From: a virus
Virus record (IMG/VR): IMGVR_UViG_3300032241_000870
Coordinates: 1-20,097 of that record
Reading direction: 5' to 3' (one strand)
DNA: 20,097 bases
Shown: positions 7,384-14,648 of the stretch, piece after piece
Layout: every line of letters begins with the position of its first letter
Numbering within the stretch: position 1 is the stretch's first letter
Translations under genes and position numbers: made by a program
Notes under the pieces: model-generated
Told to the model about the DNA's origin: nothing
Databases searched by the model: none
The model's input: the letters and a program-made list of their open reading frames with translations, nothing else

Positions 7384-8726
7384 TGACAACGACAACAACT
7401 CCGAATAGCGCATCGCTGGCGCAAGGGGCTTTGAGTTCTCTAAACAACTTAGGTAGCTCAAGTGGTACAACATTGACCCAAGGTTCTGCACCTCCCAATA
7501 TCACCACTGCACAGACCACAGGCTCGTCACTTGATCCTTATTATGCACAACTGGAGCAGAACGCGGCTCAGATGGGCACAACAGGTGCTCAGGGTGCTCA
7601 GTTTGCTGGTCCTACTGCTAATCAAAACCTTGCCTTCAACAATGCTGAGAATTTGACTGGTTCACAAACCTATCAGCCTTACTTGAACCAAGCGACGACT
7701 GACTTGGCGAATGCGGCAAACCAGAGTGCGGCTGGGGCGGCCTCGGGGTACCTCTCCCAAGCCACAGGTACTAGCCCACTTTCTATGGCACAACCTTACT
7801 TGGCTCAAGGTGCTTCTGCTAACGACGTAGGTGCTTTTAATCCCTATGCACAACAGGCAGTGCAGAACACTGGACTGGCCGCCGCTTCTCCCTACCTTCA
7901 AGCAGGCACCCAAAGTGCCAGTGGATTGGTAAACCAATACATGAGTCCCTACATCAACGATGTGGTGAACCAAATTGGTCAATTAGGCCAAAACCAAATT
8001 GCTCAAAACTTGGCTCCTTCCACCACAGCAGGTATTGTTGGAGCTGGACAGTTTGGCTCTTCAAGGGGTGCACAAGCTCTTGGGCAGACCATAGCAAATG
8101 CAAATACAAATATTTTGGGACAACAGTCAACTGCACTTCAGGCAGGGTATGGACAGGCACTTACCGCCGCTCAACAACAACTTGCCAACCAACTCACTGC
8201 TGGTCAGACTGCAGGCACCCTACAGCAACAACAAGCTTCTAACTTAGCAAACTTGGGCCAAACTGCTGGTACATTGACCAACGCACAAGCTCAGAATGCC
8301 TTGACTGCTGGACAGAACATTGGAACTTTGCAGAATGCACAGAACCAAAACTTGCTGACTGCAGGTCAAACCACTGGTCAATTGACAGGAACAGACTTGG
8401 CAAGTCAGATTGCTCAAGCTCAAGCTCAACAGAACTTGGGTACAACCAATCAAGCTCTTGGGTACAACAACCTCAATACTTTGGCAACTTTGGGTGCTCA
8501 ACAGCAAACCATCAACCAAAATCAACAGTTGTTCCCCTTGCAAACAGCTCAGAGCTACGCAAACCTCCTTGGTTCTCTTACCAAGCCCACGTCTACCACA
8601 GCTCTTACAAACGCTCCTGCAAGCGTTTATGGACCATCTGGATTGGCTCAACTTGGTGCTCTTGCATCTACAACTGGTGGTGTTTTGAATTTAGTCAATC
8701 AAGCTAACAATTTAGCAAACGGGTAA
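7383..8726 (+). CDS. Gln/Ala/Asn-rich virion (probable ejection) protein with 18-residue repeats
   Basis: This 447-residue protein is made largely of Ala, Gln, Asn, Leu, Thr and Gly with almost no Lys or Arg. From about residue 190 (YINDVVNQIGQLGQNQIAQNL) it reads as a long amphipathic helix. A tandem 18-residue repeat occupies residues 269-340. Proteins of this kind are common just upstream of the end of podovirus late operons, where ejection proteins form extended helical tubes for DNA entry. That function is inferred from composition and position. It begins with MTTTTTP, like the adaptor, and shares a TAATG junction with the gene before. Dense Q/N content makes homology searches prone to false matches. 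Confidence 0.7.
   Translation: MTTTTTPNSASLAQGALSSLNNLGSSSGTTLTQGSAPPNITTAQTTGSSLDPYYAQLEQNAAQMGTTGAQGAQFAGPTANQNLAFNNAENLTGSQTYQPYLNQATTDLANAANQSAAGAASGYLSQATGTSPLSMAQPYLAQGASANDVGAFNPYAQQAVQNTGLAAASPYLQAGTQSASGLVNQYMSPYINDVVNQIGQLGQNQIAQNLAPSTTAGIVGAGQFGSSRGAQALGQTIANANTNILGQQSTALQAGYGQALTAAQQQLANQLTAGQTAGTLQQQQASNLANLGQTAGTLTNAQAQNALTAGQNIGTLQNAQNQNLLTAGQTTGQLTGTDLASQIAQAQAQQNLGTTNQALGYNNLNTLATLGAQQQTINQNQQLFPLQTAQSYANLLGSLTKPTSTTALTNAPASVYGPSGLAQLGALASTTGGVLNLVNQANNLANG
8187..8402 (+). repeat. Four tandem 18-residue repeats in the 447-aa virion protein
   Basis: Residues 269-286, 287-304, 305-322 and 323-340 share the pattern N-x-(L/A)-(T/N)-(A/L)-G-Q-x-x-G-(T/Q)-L-(x)6. Gly6, Gln7, Gly10 and Leu12 are kept in all four. 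Eighteen residues equal five alpha-helical turns, so a continuous helix would present one face per repeat. The DNA copies have diverged in third positions, so this is an old protein-level repeat and not a recent DNA expansion. Confidence 0.7.
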
Positions 8727-8732
8727 TTAAAC

Positions 8733-10490
8733 ATGGATACTTCATTAACCTCTACCCCAGAACCACAAGGTGCTTTAGCTCAAGCTCAAAGTGCTTATGA
8801 AAAGGCTCAAAATGAGTTGTTGGCTAAGATCGCATCTAGAGAAAGCAAAACAGACATCCCTTGGTTTGCCATCGCTGGTGCTTTACTGAAACCCACTAGA
8901 ACTGGTGCTTTTGGGGAAAGTTTGGGAAATGCTGGTGACGTCATGGGTCAGTGGCAAGAAAACCAAAAGAAAGAAGAGTTGACCAATGCTCAGATGAGAG
9001 CACAGATCACCAAATCTATTCTTGATAGTGCCTATGACAGAAATGCTAGCCAACAGTTATCTCAATTGAATGGTGGTCAAGCACCTACATTGGCATCTGT
9101 TATGCCAACCATGGCACCTCCAGTTAACCCAACTGCTCCTGCTGAAGCTACAACTGCTCCAGTGGCAACTCCAACTGCTGTCCAAGGAACACCTTTGGCT
9201 CCAGCAGAAACTCCTTCTAAACTTGATTTGTTGCAAAAAGCTTATCCTTCTATTGCTTTGTCTCAAAAGTTTGGCCCTATTGCCAAAAGCATGATTGAAT
9301 TTGAAAATCAAAACAGAAATGCTGAGAACGAAGCCAAAAAAATTAAATTACAAGAGCAAGACGTCAATGTCAAGTTGAGTGATCACGATGTTTCTGTATT
9401 GCAAAAATTAGAAAATTATGATTTAAGGAATCTTGACAATCTTCCATCTAGTGTAAAGGCAATGATTTATTCGTTGTCACCAGAAGCAAAACAAATACTA
9501 TTGCAAGCTCCTGTAGCTACATCAGTAAACACAACTTCTACTCCTGTAGTTTCTGGAGCAACCAATACCACTCCATTGCCATCTGGTCCTTTGCCCAATG
9601 GTATGGTACCTACTGCACCTAATTTAAGTCCTGCTGTTACTTCTGCATTAAATTCTGCAGGTGTAAATGTAGCTCCCAACAAGAGTCCTATGAGTGGATT
9701 TCACCCTGAGTTGCAACCCAATCAATCTACGATGACCCAACAAGGTGTATTTGCACCTCAAGGTCTTGGTACCAAACCTGTTTCTGAAGCACAACAAAAA
9801 TTGTTAGAAGAACAGCAAAAAACAGACATTGATAATGCAACTAAAAAAGCACAGTTTTATCTTGATCAAACTAGAGATGTAACTGATCAAAAAATTTCCC
9901 AAGCGCAAAGACTAGAAACACTTACCAAAAACCCAAAAATTTGGGGTGTTTTAAATAGCAAAGAAGGCGACAGCATAGTTGCCAAAGGTGCTAAGTTGGT
10001 TGGTCAACTGTTAGACGAAGGTGCTAACTTAAACTTGAATCAATTCACAGCACGACTTGGTTTGCCAGTAACTAACTTGTATAACAATGCAACGCTAGAC
10101 GATACTGACAAGCATCAATTGGCTGAGGCTGTAAGGATTTTGTCTGCCATGAGAGTTCAAACGGCAAAAGAAAAGCCATTTGGAGCGGCTCCATCTAACT
10201 TTGAAGATAAGATTCAGTTGGGTGCTATGCCTAGCACTTCAGACTTGCCTAAGACGGTGGCGGCTTATGCACGTGAGCAAAGATTGAATGCTGAATACAT
10301 AGCTGAGCACAACAAAGGTATTTATGCTGATAAAAAAGCATACGAAGAACAATTCAAATCACCGTATCCTTATAGATACTATTTTGATCCAAACAGAAAA
10401 GGTTCGCCTTTTAATGTGACGGAAGACGCATACAGGCAACATCGCCAAGCATTGTATGATTGGTTAGATAAACAATATCAATTGAGGTAA
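8733..10490 (+). CDS. Large probable internal virion/ejection protein
   Basis: This 585-residue protein has an N-terminal helix (ALAQAQSAYEKAQNELLAKIASRES), then PWFAIAGALLKPTRTGAFGESLGNAGDVMGQWQ (about 43-76), a recurrent phage virion-protein block. A Pro/Ala/Thr-rich linker follows (about 105-160), then a charged helix (190-230), a second Pro/Ser/Thr linker (about 250-330), a Gln/Lys-rich coiled coil (345-400) and a globular C-terminal part (400-585) with many Tyr and Arg. Flexible linkers between helical domains suit a protein packed in the head and threaded out during infection. I see no lytic transglycosylase motif or other enzyme signature. The ribosome site before ATG 8733 is weak (GGGTAATTAAAC). 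Confidence 0.7.
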   Translation: MDTSLTSTPEPQGALAQAQSAYEKAQNELLAKIASRESKTDIPWFAIAGALLKPTRTGAFGESLGNAGDVMGQWQENQKKEELTNAQMRAQITKSILDSAYDRNASQQLSQLNGGQAPTLASVMPTMAPPVNPTAPAEATTAPVATPTAVQGTPLAPAETPSKLDLLQKAYPSIALSQKFGPIAKSMIEFENQNRNAENEAKKIKLQEQDVNVKLSDHDVSVLQKLENYDLRNLDNLPSSVKAMIYSLSPEAKQILLQAPVATSVNTTSTPVVSGATNTTPLPSGPLPNGMVPTAPNLSPAVTSALNSAGVNVAPNKSPMSGFHPELQPNQSTMTQQGVFAPQGLGTKPVSEAQQKLLEEQQKTDIDNATKKAQFYLDQTRDVTDQKISQAQRLETLTKNPKIWGVLNSKEGDSIVAKGAKLVGQLLDEGANLNLNQFTARLGLPVTNLYNNATLDDTDKHQLAEAVRILSAMRVQTAKEKPFGAAPSNFEDKIQLGAMPSTSDLPKTVAAYAREQRLNAEYIAEHNKGIYADKKAYEEQFKSPYPYRYYFDPNRKGSPFNVTEDAYRQHRQALYDWLDKQYQLR

Positions 10491-10492
10491 TA

Positions 10493-11572
10493 ATGACTAC
10501 TACATTAAACCCAAGTTATGAATTACCGCTGGGCGAAATTCCTAAAGATGACTACAGTGCTTCTAGAGAGGCAAAGCCTTATTTGTTTGATCCTTTAGGG
10601 CCTGATACCTCTGCTCCACCTGCTCCCCCAGCACCACCTGTATCTACTGCTCAAATTGCAACTGATGTGGCAAAGCCTACGGGATCAGTTTTATCTTTTG
10701 TGGGTAATAAGCCACCATCTAAAGATTTTAGGCAGTCGCAAGCAACAAACATTACTGCTCCTAAAGTGGTAGCAGACATTCATGCAAAAAATGTATCTGA
10801 GTTGTTAGACCAAGACAAAATGCATAAAGCCAATGTGTCTGTGACTGGTAATCAGTTTAATGATGCTTTAAACAAAGCGTTAGAGTTGGATGCTATTCCT
10901 GAGAACCCTAAAGAAGTTGAAGGGTTATTCGGTAAAAAGTTTACCTACCCCGGTATGCTGGGCGCAGGTGCAGAACGACATGCAGACACCATGTCAGAGG
11001 TCAGACAGGCAAACAAAGTTCAGCGTGGTTTAGAGGGCGTAAAAGAGTTTGAGGGCGAGGGTTCATTGCCCGGTTACAAACGAGTATCACGCCTCATTGT
11101 AGGTTCCAATGTCAATCCACCCAACTTGTACACGCCTTCTCAAATTGAAGCTCAGAATGCTCTTCTGAAAGCTTATAACGAACATCAACAAGCAATAGAA
11201 AACCACGCCCAACATCAAGTTAATTTGGAAAAGGCTAACGAAAACTTAAAGAAAGCTACGCTGAATCAAGCTGAGAAGTCCGCAATTCATGGTGGTTTTG
11301 AGTCTCCACAAGCCATTAAACTTTTTAAAAATTTAGCTAGTAAAGCTGGAGGTGCTTTGTCTGCTCTGGATTTGTATGACGCTTTTGATAAATTGAAGAA
11401 AGGGGACTATACAGGTTTGGCAGATTTGAGTATGGGAGTAGGTGGTGCAATGATGGCGGTGCCCGGTCTCGAACCAATTGGTGCACTCACTGCGTTGCCC
11501 GGTGCTGGTTATACAGGATTGCAATCAGCTCAAGAACTTTACAACCGTTTTAACCCTAAACCATCTAAGTAA
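10493..11572 (+). CDS. Last late gene: virion protein with Gly/Ala-rich hydrophobic C-terminus
   Basis: This 359-residue protein starts MTTTLNPSYELP, two bases after the upstream stop with GAGGTAAT as ribosome site. A PAPPAPPAPPVST linker lies near residues 40-52 and a long helical coiled-coil-like part at about 215-262. The last 85 residues are a Gly/Ala/Leu-rich amphipathic region (ASKAGGALSALDLYDAFDKL, LSMGVGGAMMAVPGLEPIGAL, LPGAGYTGLQ) that resembles membrane-active segments of ejection or toxin-like proteins. The function is unknown, and a membrane-penetrating role in DNA delivery is inference. It ends 34 bases before the terminator that closes the operon. Confidence 0.7.
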   Translation: MTTTLNPSYELPLGEIPKDDYSASREAKPYLFDPLGPDTSAPPAPPAPPVSTAQIATDVAKPTGSVLSFVGNKPPSKDFRQSQATNITAPKVVADIHAKNVSELLDQDKMHKANVSVTGNQFNDALNKALELDAIPENPKEVEGLFGKKFTYPGMLGAGAERHADTMSEVRQANKVQRGLEGVKEFEGEGSLPGYKRVSRLIVGSNVNPPNLYTPSQIEAQNALLKAYNEHQQAIENHAQHQVNLEKANENLKKATLNQAEKSAIHGGFESPQAIKLFKNLASKAGGALSALDLYDAFDKLKKGDYTGLADLSMGVGGAMMAVPGLEPIGALTALPGAGYTGLQSAQELYNRFNPKPSK

Positions 11573-11605
11573 TCTTCTAGCAGTTGCCATTGCGAAGAAG
11601 CGTTT

Positions 11606-11632
11606 GGGGGGATTTCGGTCCCCCCTTTTTTT
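11606..11632 (+). terminator. Intrinsic terminator of the late operon
   Basis: GGGGGGA (11606-11612) pairs with TCCCCCC (11619-11625) around a TTTCGG loop. A T-G wobble inside it leaves a stable UUCG tetraloop. Seven T residues follow immediately (11626-11632). This is a textbook rho-independent terminator on the + strand. On the - strand the same hairpin is followed by AAACGC on the template and lacks a U-run, so it is not a symmetric bidirectional terminator. The T-run overlaps the last codons of the converging operon. Confidence 0.93.
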
Positions 11633-11852
11633 AAGCATTCCCCATGGTATGAGTCATGAGAAAGCCCATCTGCATACCCTGTTCTTCGATATCATCCATG
11701 GCACAGTTGTATCCCATTTCAAATATCAGGCCACAGACTTTGGCTTTGTATGATTCTTCTGAACGACAGCCACGGTCATAGGCATCTGCGAGGGCTTTGA
11801 TTTCCTCCCAGTTTGCCTCTAACTTACCATCAGTTATTTTCATTAAAATCAT
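11631..11852 (-). CDS. Small hypothetical protein, last gene of the leftward operon
   Basis: The frame is MILMKITDGKLEANWEEIKALADAYDRG..., about 73 residues. Its stop (TAA at 11633-11631) touches the late-operon terminator. The start is uncertain. ATG 11852 has a GGA about nine bases upstream and is chosen here. ATG 11843, ATG 11864, ATG 11876 and TTG 11879 are in frame. The C-terminal part (YKAKVCGLIFEMGYNCAMDDIEEQGMQMGF) is Met- and Cys-containing and helical. No family recognised. It overlaps the previous gene by about 23 bases, in line with the coupling seen along the operon. Confidence 0.6.
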   Translation of the reverse strand: MILMKITDGKLEANWEEIKALADAYDRGCRSEESYKAKVCGLIFEMGYNCAMDDIEEQGMQMGFLMTHTMGNA

Positions 11853-12063
11853 ATTGTTTGGCATCCAAAACGTCATCAAAATACTTCATTTCTAGCCTGT
11901 CCCTAGGATTATGATTGAAAGTTAATGGTTTGGCAAAATCCCTGATGAAGCTATACCTGTCAGCATCTTTGATAGAACGCTTCAGAAAGTCAAGGAAATG
12001 GGGTAGGACGTCTTCCTCCCACCCCTCTCCTAGAAGTTCTGTAACAACATCATCTGACGTCAC
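11830..12063 (-). CDS. Small acidic hypothetical protein
   Basis: This 77-residue protein starts at GTG 12063, which overlaps the upstream TGA as GTGA. It reads MTSDDVVTELLGEGWEEDVLPHFLDFLKRSIKDADRYSFIRDFAKPLTF..., with an acidic N-terminal helix and a more basic middle. It has no membrane segment, metal-binding motif or HTH that I can see. Phage early operons often carry such small acidic proteins that bind host enzymes, but nothing here identifies a target. Confidence 0.65.
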   Translation of the reverse strand: MTSDDVVTELLGEGWEEDVLPHFLDFLKRSIKDADRYSFIRDFAKPLTFNHNPRDRLEMKYFDDVLDAKQYDFNENN

Positions 12064-12284
12064 AGAGAGCCTCTTTTGTCTCGCAAAGCCTTAGCTACCT
12101 CAGTATTCAAAGACTCTACAAAGTCAATACACATTTCTCTTTCTGTTCGAGCAATATGAAAAGAAGCAAATAAAACTAGCTTGTCAGAAAATTCAGCAAG
12201 TTGGTCTAAGTCAAACTCACCATCTATGCCACTGGCAAAGAGTACTTGTTTGACGTCGTCTTCGTTAATCCATTTATTTTGCAT
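12060..12284 (-). CDS. Small helical hypothetical protein
   Basis: This 74-residue protein (MQNKWINEDDVKQVLFASGIDGEFDLDQLAEFSDKLVLFASFHIARTEREMCIDFVES...) is predicted mostly helical. It starts at ATG 12284 with AGGGGT about nine bases upstream and overlaps the AT-hook gene by 11 bases. Its stop overlaps the next GTG. The FHIARTEREMCIDFVE segment is a recurrent opening in small phage proteins of unknown role. No function can be given. Confidence 0.68.
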   Translation of the reverse strand: MQNKWINEDDVKQVLFASGIDGEFDLDQLAEFSDKLVLFASFHIARTEREMCIDFVESLNTEVAKALRDKRGSL

Positions 12285-12522
12285 ATTTACTACCCCTTGG
12301 TCTACCTACTTTTTTGGCTACTTTTTCGTGACCATGTTTTTCTACAAATTCAGCCAATGCAGTGTTGAATGAATCAATGTTTACGTCTTGAATTTCTTCA
12401 TTGCTATATTTTTCCATGACTGAATCAAGGTGATCGAGAAGAAGTTGTGCTCGATCAGCAATTGATCTTTTAATAAAAGTGAGATCATGGATATCGAGTT
12501 CCATTGTGATTAAATTTGCCAT
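12274..12522 (-). CDS. Small protein with C-terminal AT-hook-like motif
   Basis: This 82-residue protein has two charged helices (IHDLTFIKRSIADRAQLLLDHLDSVMEKYS, SFNTALAEFVEKHGHEKVAKK) and ends in GRPRGSKYAK, an AT-hook-like GRPRG core flanked by Lys. AT-hooks bind the minor groove of AT-rich DNA, so this may be a small DNA-binding or nucleoid-associated protein. The start is ATG 12522 with AGGAAAA upstream. It lies downstream of the exonuclease and a 49-residue membrane protein. The DNA-binding role is inferred from one short motif. Confidence 0.7.
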   Translation of the reverse strand: MANLITMELDIHDLTFIKRSIADRAQLLLDHLDSVMEKYSNEEIQDVNIDSFNTALAEFVEKHGHEKVAKKVGRPRGSKYAK

Positions 12523-12530
12523 TATTTTTC

Positions 12531-12680
12531 CTAGTTAAACCAAAGATAAAACCCATGGAGGATTCCAATGGGAAAGAAGATGGCTCCTGCAAGCAAGAAA
12601 CCCCATGCGGCATGACCAAAGCAAAAGAAAACGTGCGTCAGCCAAGCCCAAAAGCAAAAGAATGCAACAACATAACCCAT
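12531..12680 (-). CDS. 49-residue aromatic-rich membrane protein
   Basis: Reading the - strand gives MGYVVAFFCFWAWLTHVFFC, then FGHAAWGFLLAGAIFFPIGI and LHGFYLWFN-stop. It has two hydrophobic segments (about 3-22 and 24-48), 11 Phe and 4 Trp, and His at 16, 23 and 42. The frame begins three bases after the exonuclease stop with a good ribosome site (AGGTGATCT before ATG 12680), so it is clearly part of the operon. Very similar short membrane proteins recur in phages of Burkholderiales as far as I recall. Function unknown. Confidence 0.8.
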   Translation of the reverse strand: MGYVVAFFCFWAWLTHVFFCFGHAAWGFLLAGAIFFPIGILHGFYLWFN

Positions 12681-12683
12681 AGA

Positions 12684-13439
12684 TCACCTGTGTTTGTTTT
12701 TAGCTTGCCAATAATTGAGTAGGGATTGGAACATCACCCACCCACGCTGGAGGTCTTCTTCGGACCATTCGATGACCTTCACGAGACCGGGCTCGGTCAC
12801 AGAGACAAACACATTTGCACACCTCGCTGAAGCTATCCCTAACCCTACCCTGTAGGCTGAAAGTTGCATCAAGTGCTCGTCATAGGCTTCCACAGTGCTT
12901 GGGTCCTTGAACTCCTTTGTCTTGAAGTCCACCACCACACCTTGACCACTCGTGGAGTGCAAGTCCACCTTGCCTCCAAAGCCAAGCTCGTGGCAGAAGG
13001 ACTTCTCTGTTGACCACTCAGGAGTGCCAAAATCAGCTTGCATGGCCTTATCGACGCCTGTTTGGTAGTCCATGAAGTCTGCAAGGTAGATGCCCTCGTA
13101 GAAGCTTTCTAAAGCTCCGTGGATGGTGGTTCCTCGTTCGGCCGCCTGTCTAGCCTGTTCCTTCGAGTCCTTCACAATCCTCGTGATGAAGCTCTCCTCT
13201 GTCTCCCCTTCTACTCGTGGGAGTGTCAAGCAGGCATACATCATCTGGTTGAGTTTCCAAGCCTCCAAAGCAGGCTTAGAGGCACAACTGAGGATGGTTG
13301 TCACTGAGGGTACTAAGTTCAGCTTTCGAGCGTCTCTCAGCGTTGTAGGCCTTTGTAGGCCATTTTTAGCAGTCACTGAGTATGCAGGCTTTCCTTCCCT
13401 GTCATACCAATGCTGTGATTCAGATGCTCTTAGTATCAT
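12684..13439 (-). CDS. RecB-type PD-(D/E)XK exonuclease
   Basis: This 251-residue protein shows the whole RecB/Cas4-type nuclease signature in order: His107 in RGTTIHGALE, Glu145 in TEKSF, Asp159 in GFGGKVDLHS, the Asp171-x-Lys173 core in VVVDFKTKE, and the Gln192...Tyr196 motif in MQLSAYRVG. A 'VPSVTTIL' block near 43-50 is also typical of phage members. The family degrades DNA from ends with Mg2+, and phage versions work in recombination or host DNA breakdown. There is no Cys cluster for an Fe-S centre, so it is not Cas4-like in that respect. It overlaps the upstream winged-helix gene by 20 bases and lies in the same operon as an SSB-like protein, which suggests an exonuclease/annealing pair. 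Confidence 0.88.
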   Translation of the reverse strand: MILRASESQHWYDREGKPAYSVTAKNGLQRPTTLRDARKLNLVPSVTTILSCASKPALEAWKLNQMMYACLTLPRVEGETEESFITRIVKDSKEQARQAAERGTTIHGALESFYEGIYLADFMDYQTGVDKAMQADFGTPEWSTEKSFCHELGFGGKVDLHSTSGQGVVVDFKTKEFKDPSTVEAYDEHLMQLSAYRVGLGIASARCANVFVSVTEPGLVKVIEWSEEDLQRGWVMFQSLLNYWQAKNKHR

Positions 13440-13752
13440 AGATTGCCCTCATTACTCGTTGTGGTTTGCCTGAGCGACCGTTTCTGCGTTCGCCAGTGTC
13501 TTCAATTAACTTTTTAATCATCAAAGCCCTGTATCGAGCTGTGACGCTAGAGTAAGGAAGATGGTTAAATTTGGCTAAAAGGTCGTCACTGATACAACCT
13601 TTTTCACCATAACTCTGTATGGCCTCAAACACCTTTTGTTCAAGGCTTACTGTGTTCACAGACCTAGCTGATTCATGGCTAGTGTCTGGATCGTTTTTTC
13701 GGACAAGCTTTCTGATATCTGTCCCAAAGATAGGAAGTTTAGATAAGTCCAT
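13420..13752 (-). CDS. Winged-helix DNA-binding protein
   Basis: This 110-residue protein has a DPDTSHESARSV segment (about 22-33), a helix SLEQKVFEAIQSYGEKGCISDDLLAKF, a recognition-helix-like PYSSVTARYRALMIKKLI, and a basic wing (GERRNGRSGKPQRVMRAIY). That is the layout of small phage winged-helix proteins ('TS..AA', 'g.t..El...l....sv..R...L...g.i', 'R.t.sG....v'). It sits between the SSB-like gene (2-base gap) and the exonuclease (20-base overlap). A role as a regulator or as a DNA-binding partner of the nuclease is possible. Confidence 0.78.
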   Translation of the reverse strand: MDLSKLPIFGTDIRKLVRKNDPDTSHESARSVNTVSLEQKVFEAIQSYGEKGCISDDLLAKFNHLPYSSVTARYRALMIKKLIEDTGERRNGRSGKPQRVMRAIYDTKSI

Positions 13753-13754
13753 GA

Positions 13755-14396
13755 TCAGAAGGGCACATCGTCATTCATGTCATCAAAACCACTTGGTGCC
13801 TGAGTAACTTTTTTGCTATTCCTTCTTTGCCACTCAGGTGAAGATTCAATTTTGTGTCTTAAACCTTCTCCAAAAGTTTCAAACATTTTCATGTCTGGGT
13901 TAGAGATCATGAAGATTTGATTCTCGTTAACAGGCTTAGGAAGGCCTATTTGTTTGATCAAGTTAGGAACTTGTGTAATCGAATGTACATTTGCATAGAC
14001 GTTGTTTTCAGTAGCTTTGTGGACTACGTTGATCATGCAATATCCACCAATGATTGTTTTGACATCAAATTCTTCCAGTTCTTTGGCTGAAAATTCTTTG
14101 TCTTTCCATGACTGAAGGTCTTTTCTTAGGGTTGCACCATCAGCCCATGACATGGTGTAGTTCTTGAAAATAGCCATGGGTTTGCCATCGTCTGTGAGCA
14201 AAGGATTGCCTTTGTCATCTTCACCAAATAATTCCCAACCAATCATGATTTTTCGTTGTGCCTTCATTGCACCCATGTAGTCTGTCTTCTGGGTGCCAAG
14301 GTCTACCAAACGATAGCATCGTCCAAGGTGTGAACCTGTTGGTACTAACTTAAATTTACGTTCTGTGTTGTTACGTTTAACAATAAAATCATCCAT
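13755..14396 (-). CDS. Probable single-stranded DNA-binding (SSB-like) protein
   Basis: The 213-residue protein starts at ATG 14396 after a GGAGAAG ribosome site. Its N-terminal two thirds look like an OB-type fold family seen in phage replication modules: PTGSHLGRCYRLVDLGTQKTDYMG, RKIMIGWELFGED, KPMAIFKNYTMSWADGATLRKDLQSW, TIIGGYCMINVVH. The C-terminus is a disordered linker ending GFDDMNDDVPF, close to the acidic Phe-ended tail of bacterial SSB (DDDIPF) that recruits repair proteins. The function is inferred from this tail, the family pattern and the RecB-type exonuclease two genes downstream. It could also serve as the annealing protein of the pair, since no Erf, RecT or Sak-type gene is visible. 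Confidence 0.7.
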   Translation of the reverse strand: MDDFIVKRNNTERKFKLVPTGSHLGRCYRLVDLGTQKTDYMGAMKAQRKIMIGWELFGEDDKGNPLLTDDGKPMAIFKNYTMSWADGATLRKDLQSWKDKEFSAKELEEFDVKTIIGGYCMINVVHKATENNVYANVHSITQVPNLIKQIGLPKPVNENQIFMISNPDMKMFETFGEGLRHKIESSPEWQRRNSKKVTQAPSGFDDMNDDVPF

Positions 14397-14553
14397 TTAC
14401 TTCTCCAAAAATTTGTTTAAATTGACTAGTTAAATTTAATTCAACTTTCTTTGCTAACTGCTCTAACTCCCATAAGTCATACTCGCCTGTTTCTTCTACC
14501 TCCTTTTCCCATTCTTTAAACTCTTCTGCTTCAAAATATGTTCTGTTACTCAT
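14389..14553 (-). CDS. 54-residue acidic helical protein
   Basis: This short frame reads MSNRTYFEAEEFKEWEKEVE, then ETGEYDLWELEQLAKKVELN and LTSQFKQIFGEVNG-stop. It has 15 Glu/Asp and is predicted as one or two amphipathic helices. The start ATG 14553 overlaps the stop of the preceding 31-residue gene by one base (TAATG). A GGAG lies ten bases upstream, and its stop overlaps the SSB-like start by eight bases. The coupling on both sides argues that it is real although it is under 60 codons. Function unknown. Confidence 0.72.
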   Translation of the reverse strand: MSNRTYFEAEEFKEWEKEVEETGEYDLWELEQLAKKVELNLTSQFKQIFGEVNG

Positions 14554-14648
14554 TATGGTCTCCAAAAGGTCAGATCAAAAAATACAACAATCATTGCAAT
14601 CAAGAAAATTACTCTTGAAAATAATTCAAAAAATTTATGTTCATTCAT
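14553..14648 (-). CDS. 31-residue single-span membrane protein
   Basis: The frame is MNEHKFFELFSRVIFLIAMI then VVFFDLTFWRP-stop, with one hydrophobic span (about 13-28). Its ATG overlaps the stop of the upstream gene as ATGA (14648-14645) and its TAA overlaps the next ATG, so it fills the space between two genes exactly. Its size is near the lower limit for a gene and no ribosome site is needed if translation is coupled. It could be a small toxin-like or accessory membrane peptide, but no function is known. Confidence 0.6.
   Translation of the reverse strand: MNEHKFFELFSRVIFLIAMIVVFFDLTFWRP

Noticed and set aside
8244-8651. 135-residue antisense frame in the 447-residue virion protein.
   Set aside because: It is the complement of Gln/Leu-rich repeats, which always leave the opposite strand open; composition (Ser, Cys, Val) is that of a shadow frame.
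12523-12722. 68-residue + strand frame in the exonuclease-to-AT-hook gap.
   Set aside because: It is Lys/Pro-rich and opposite to the 49-residue membrane protein, which has a good ribosome site and fits the operon direction.
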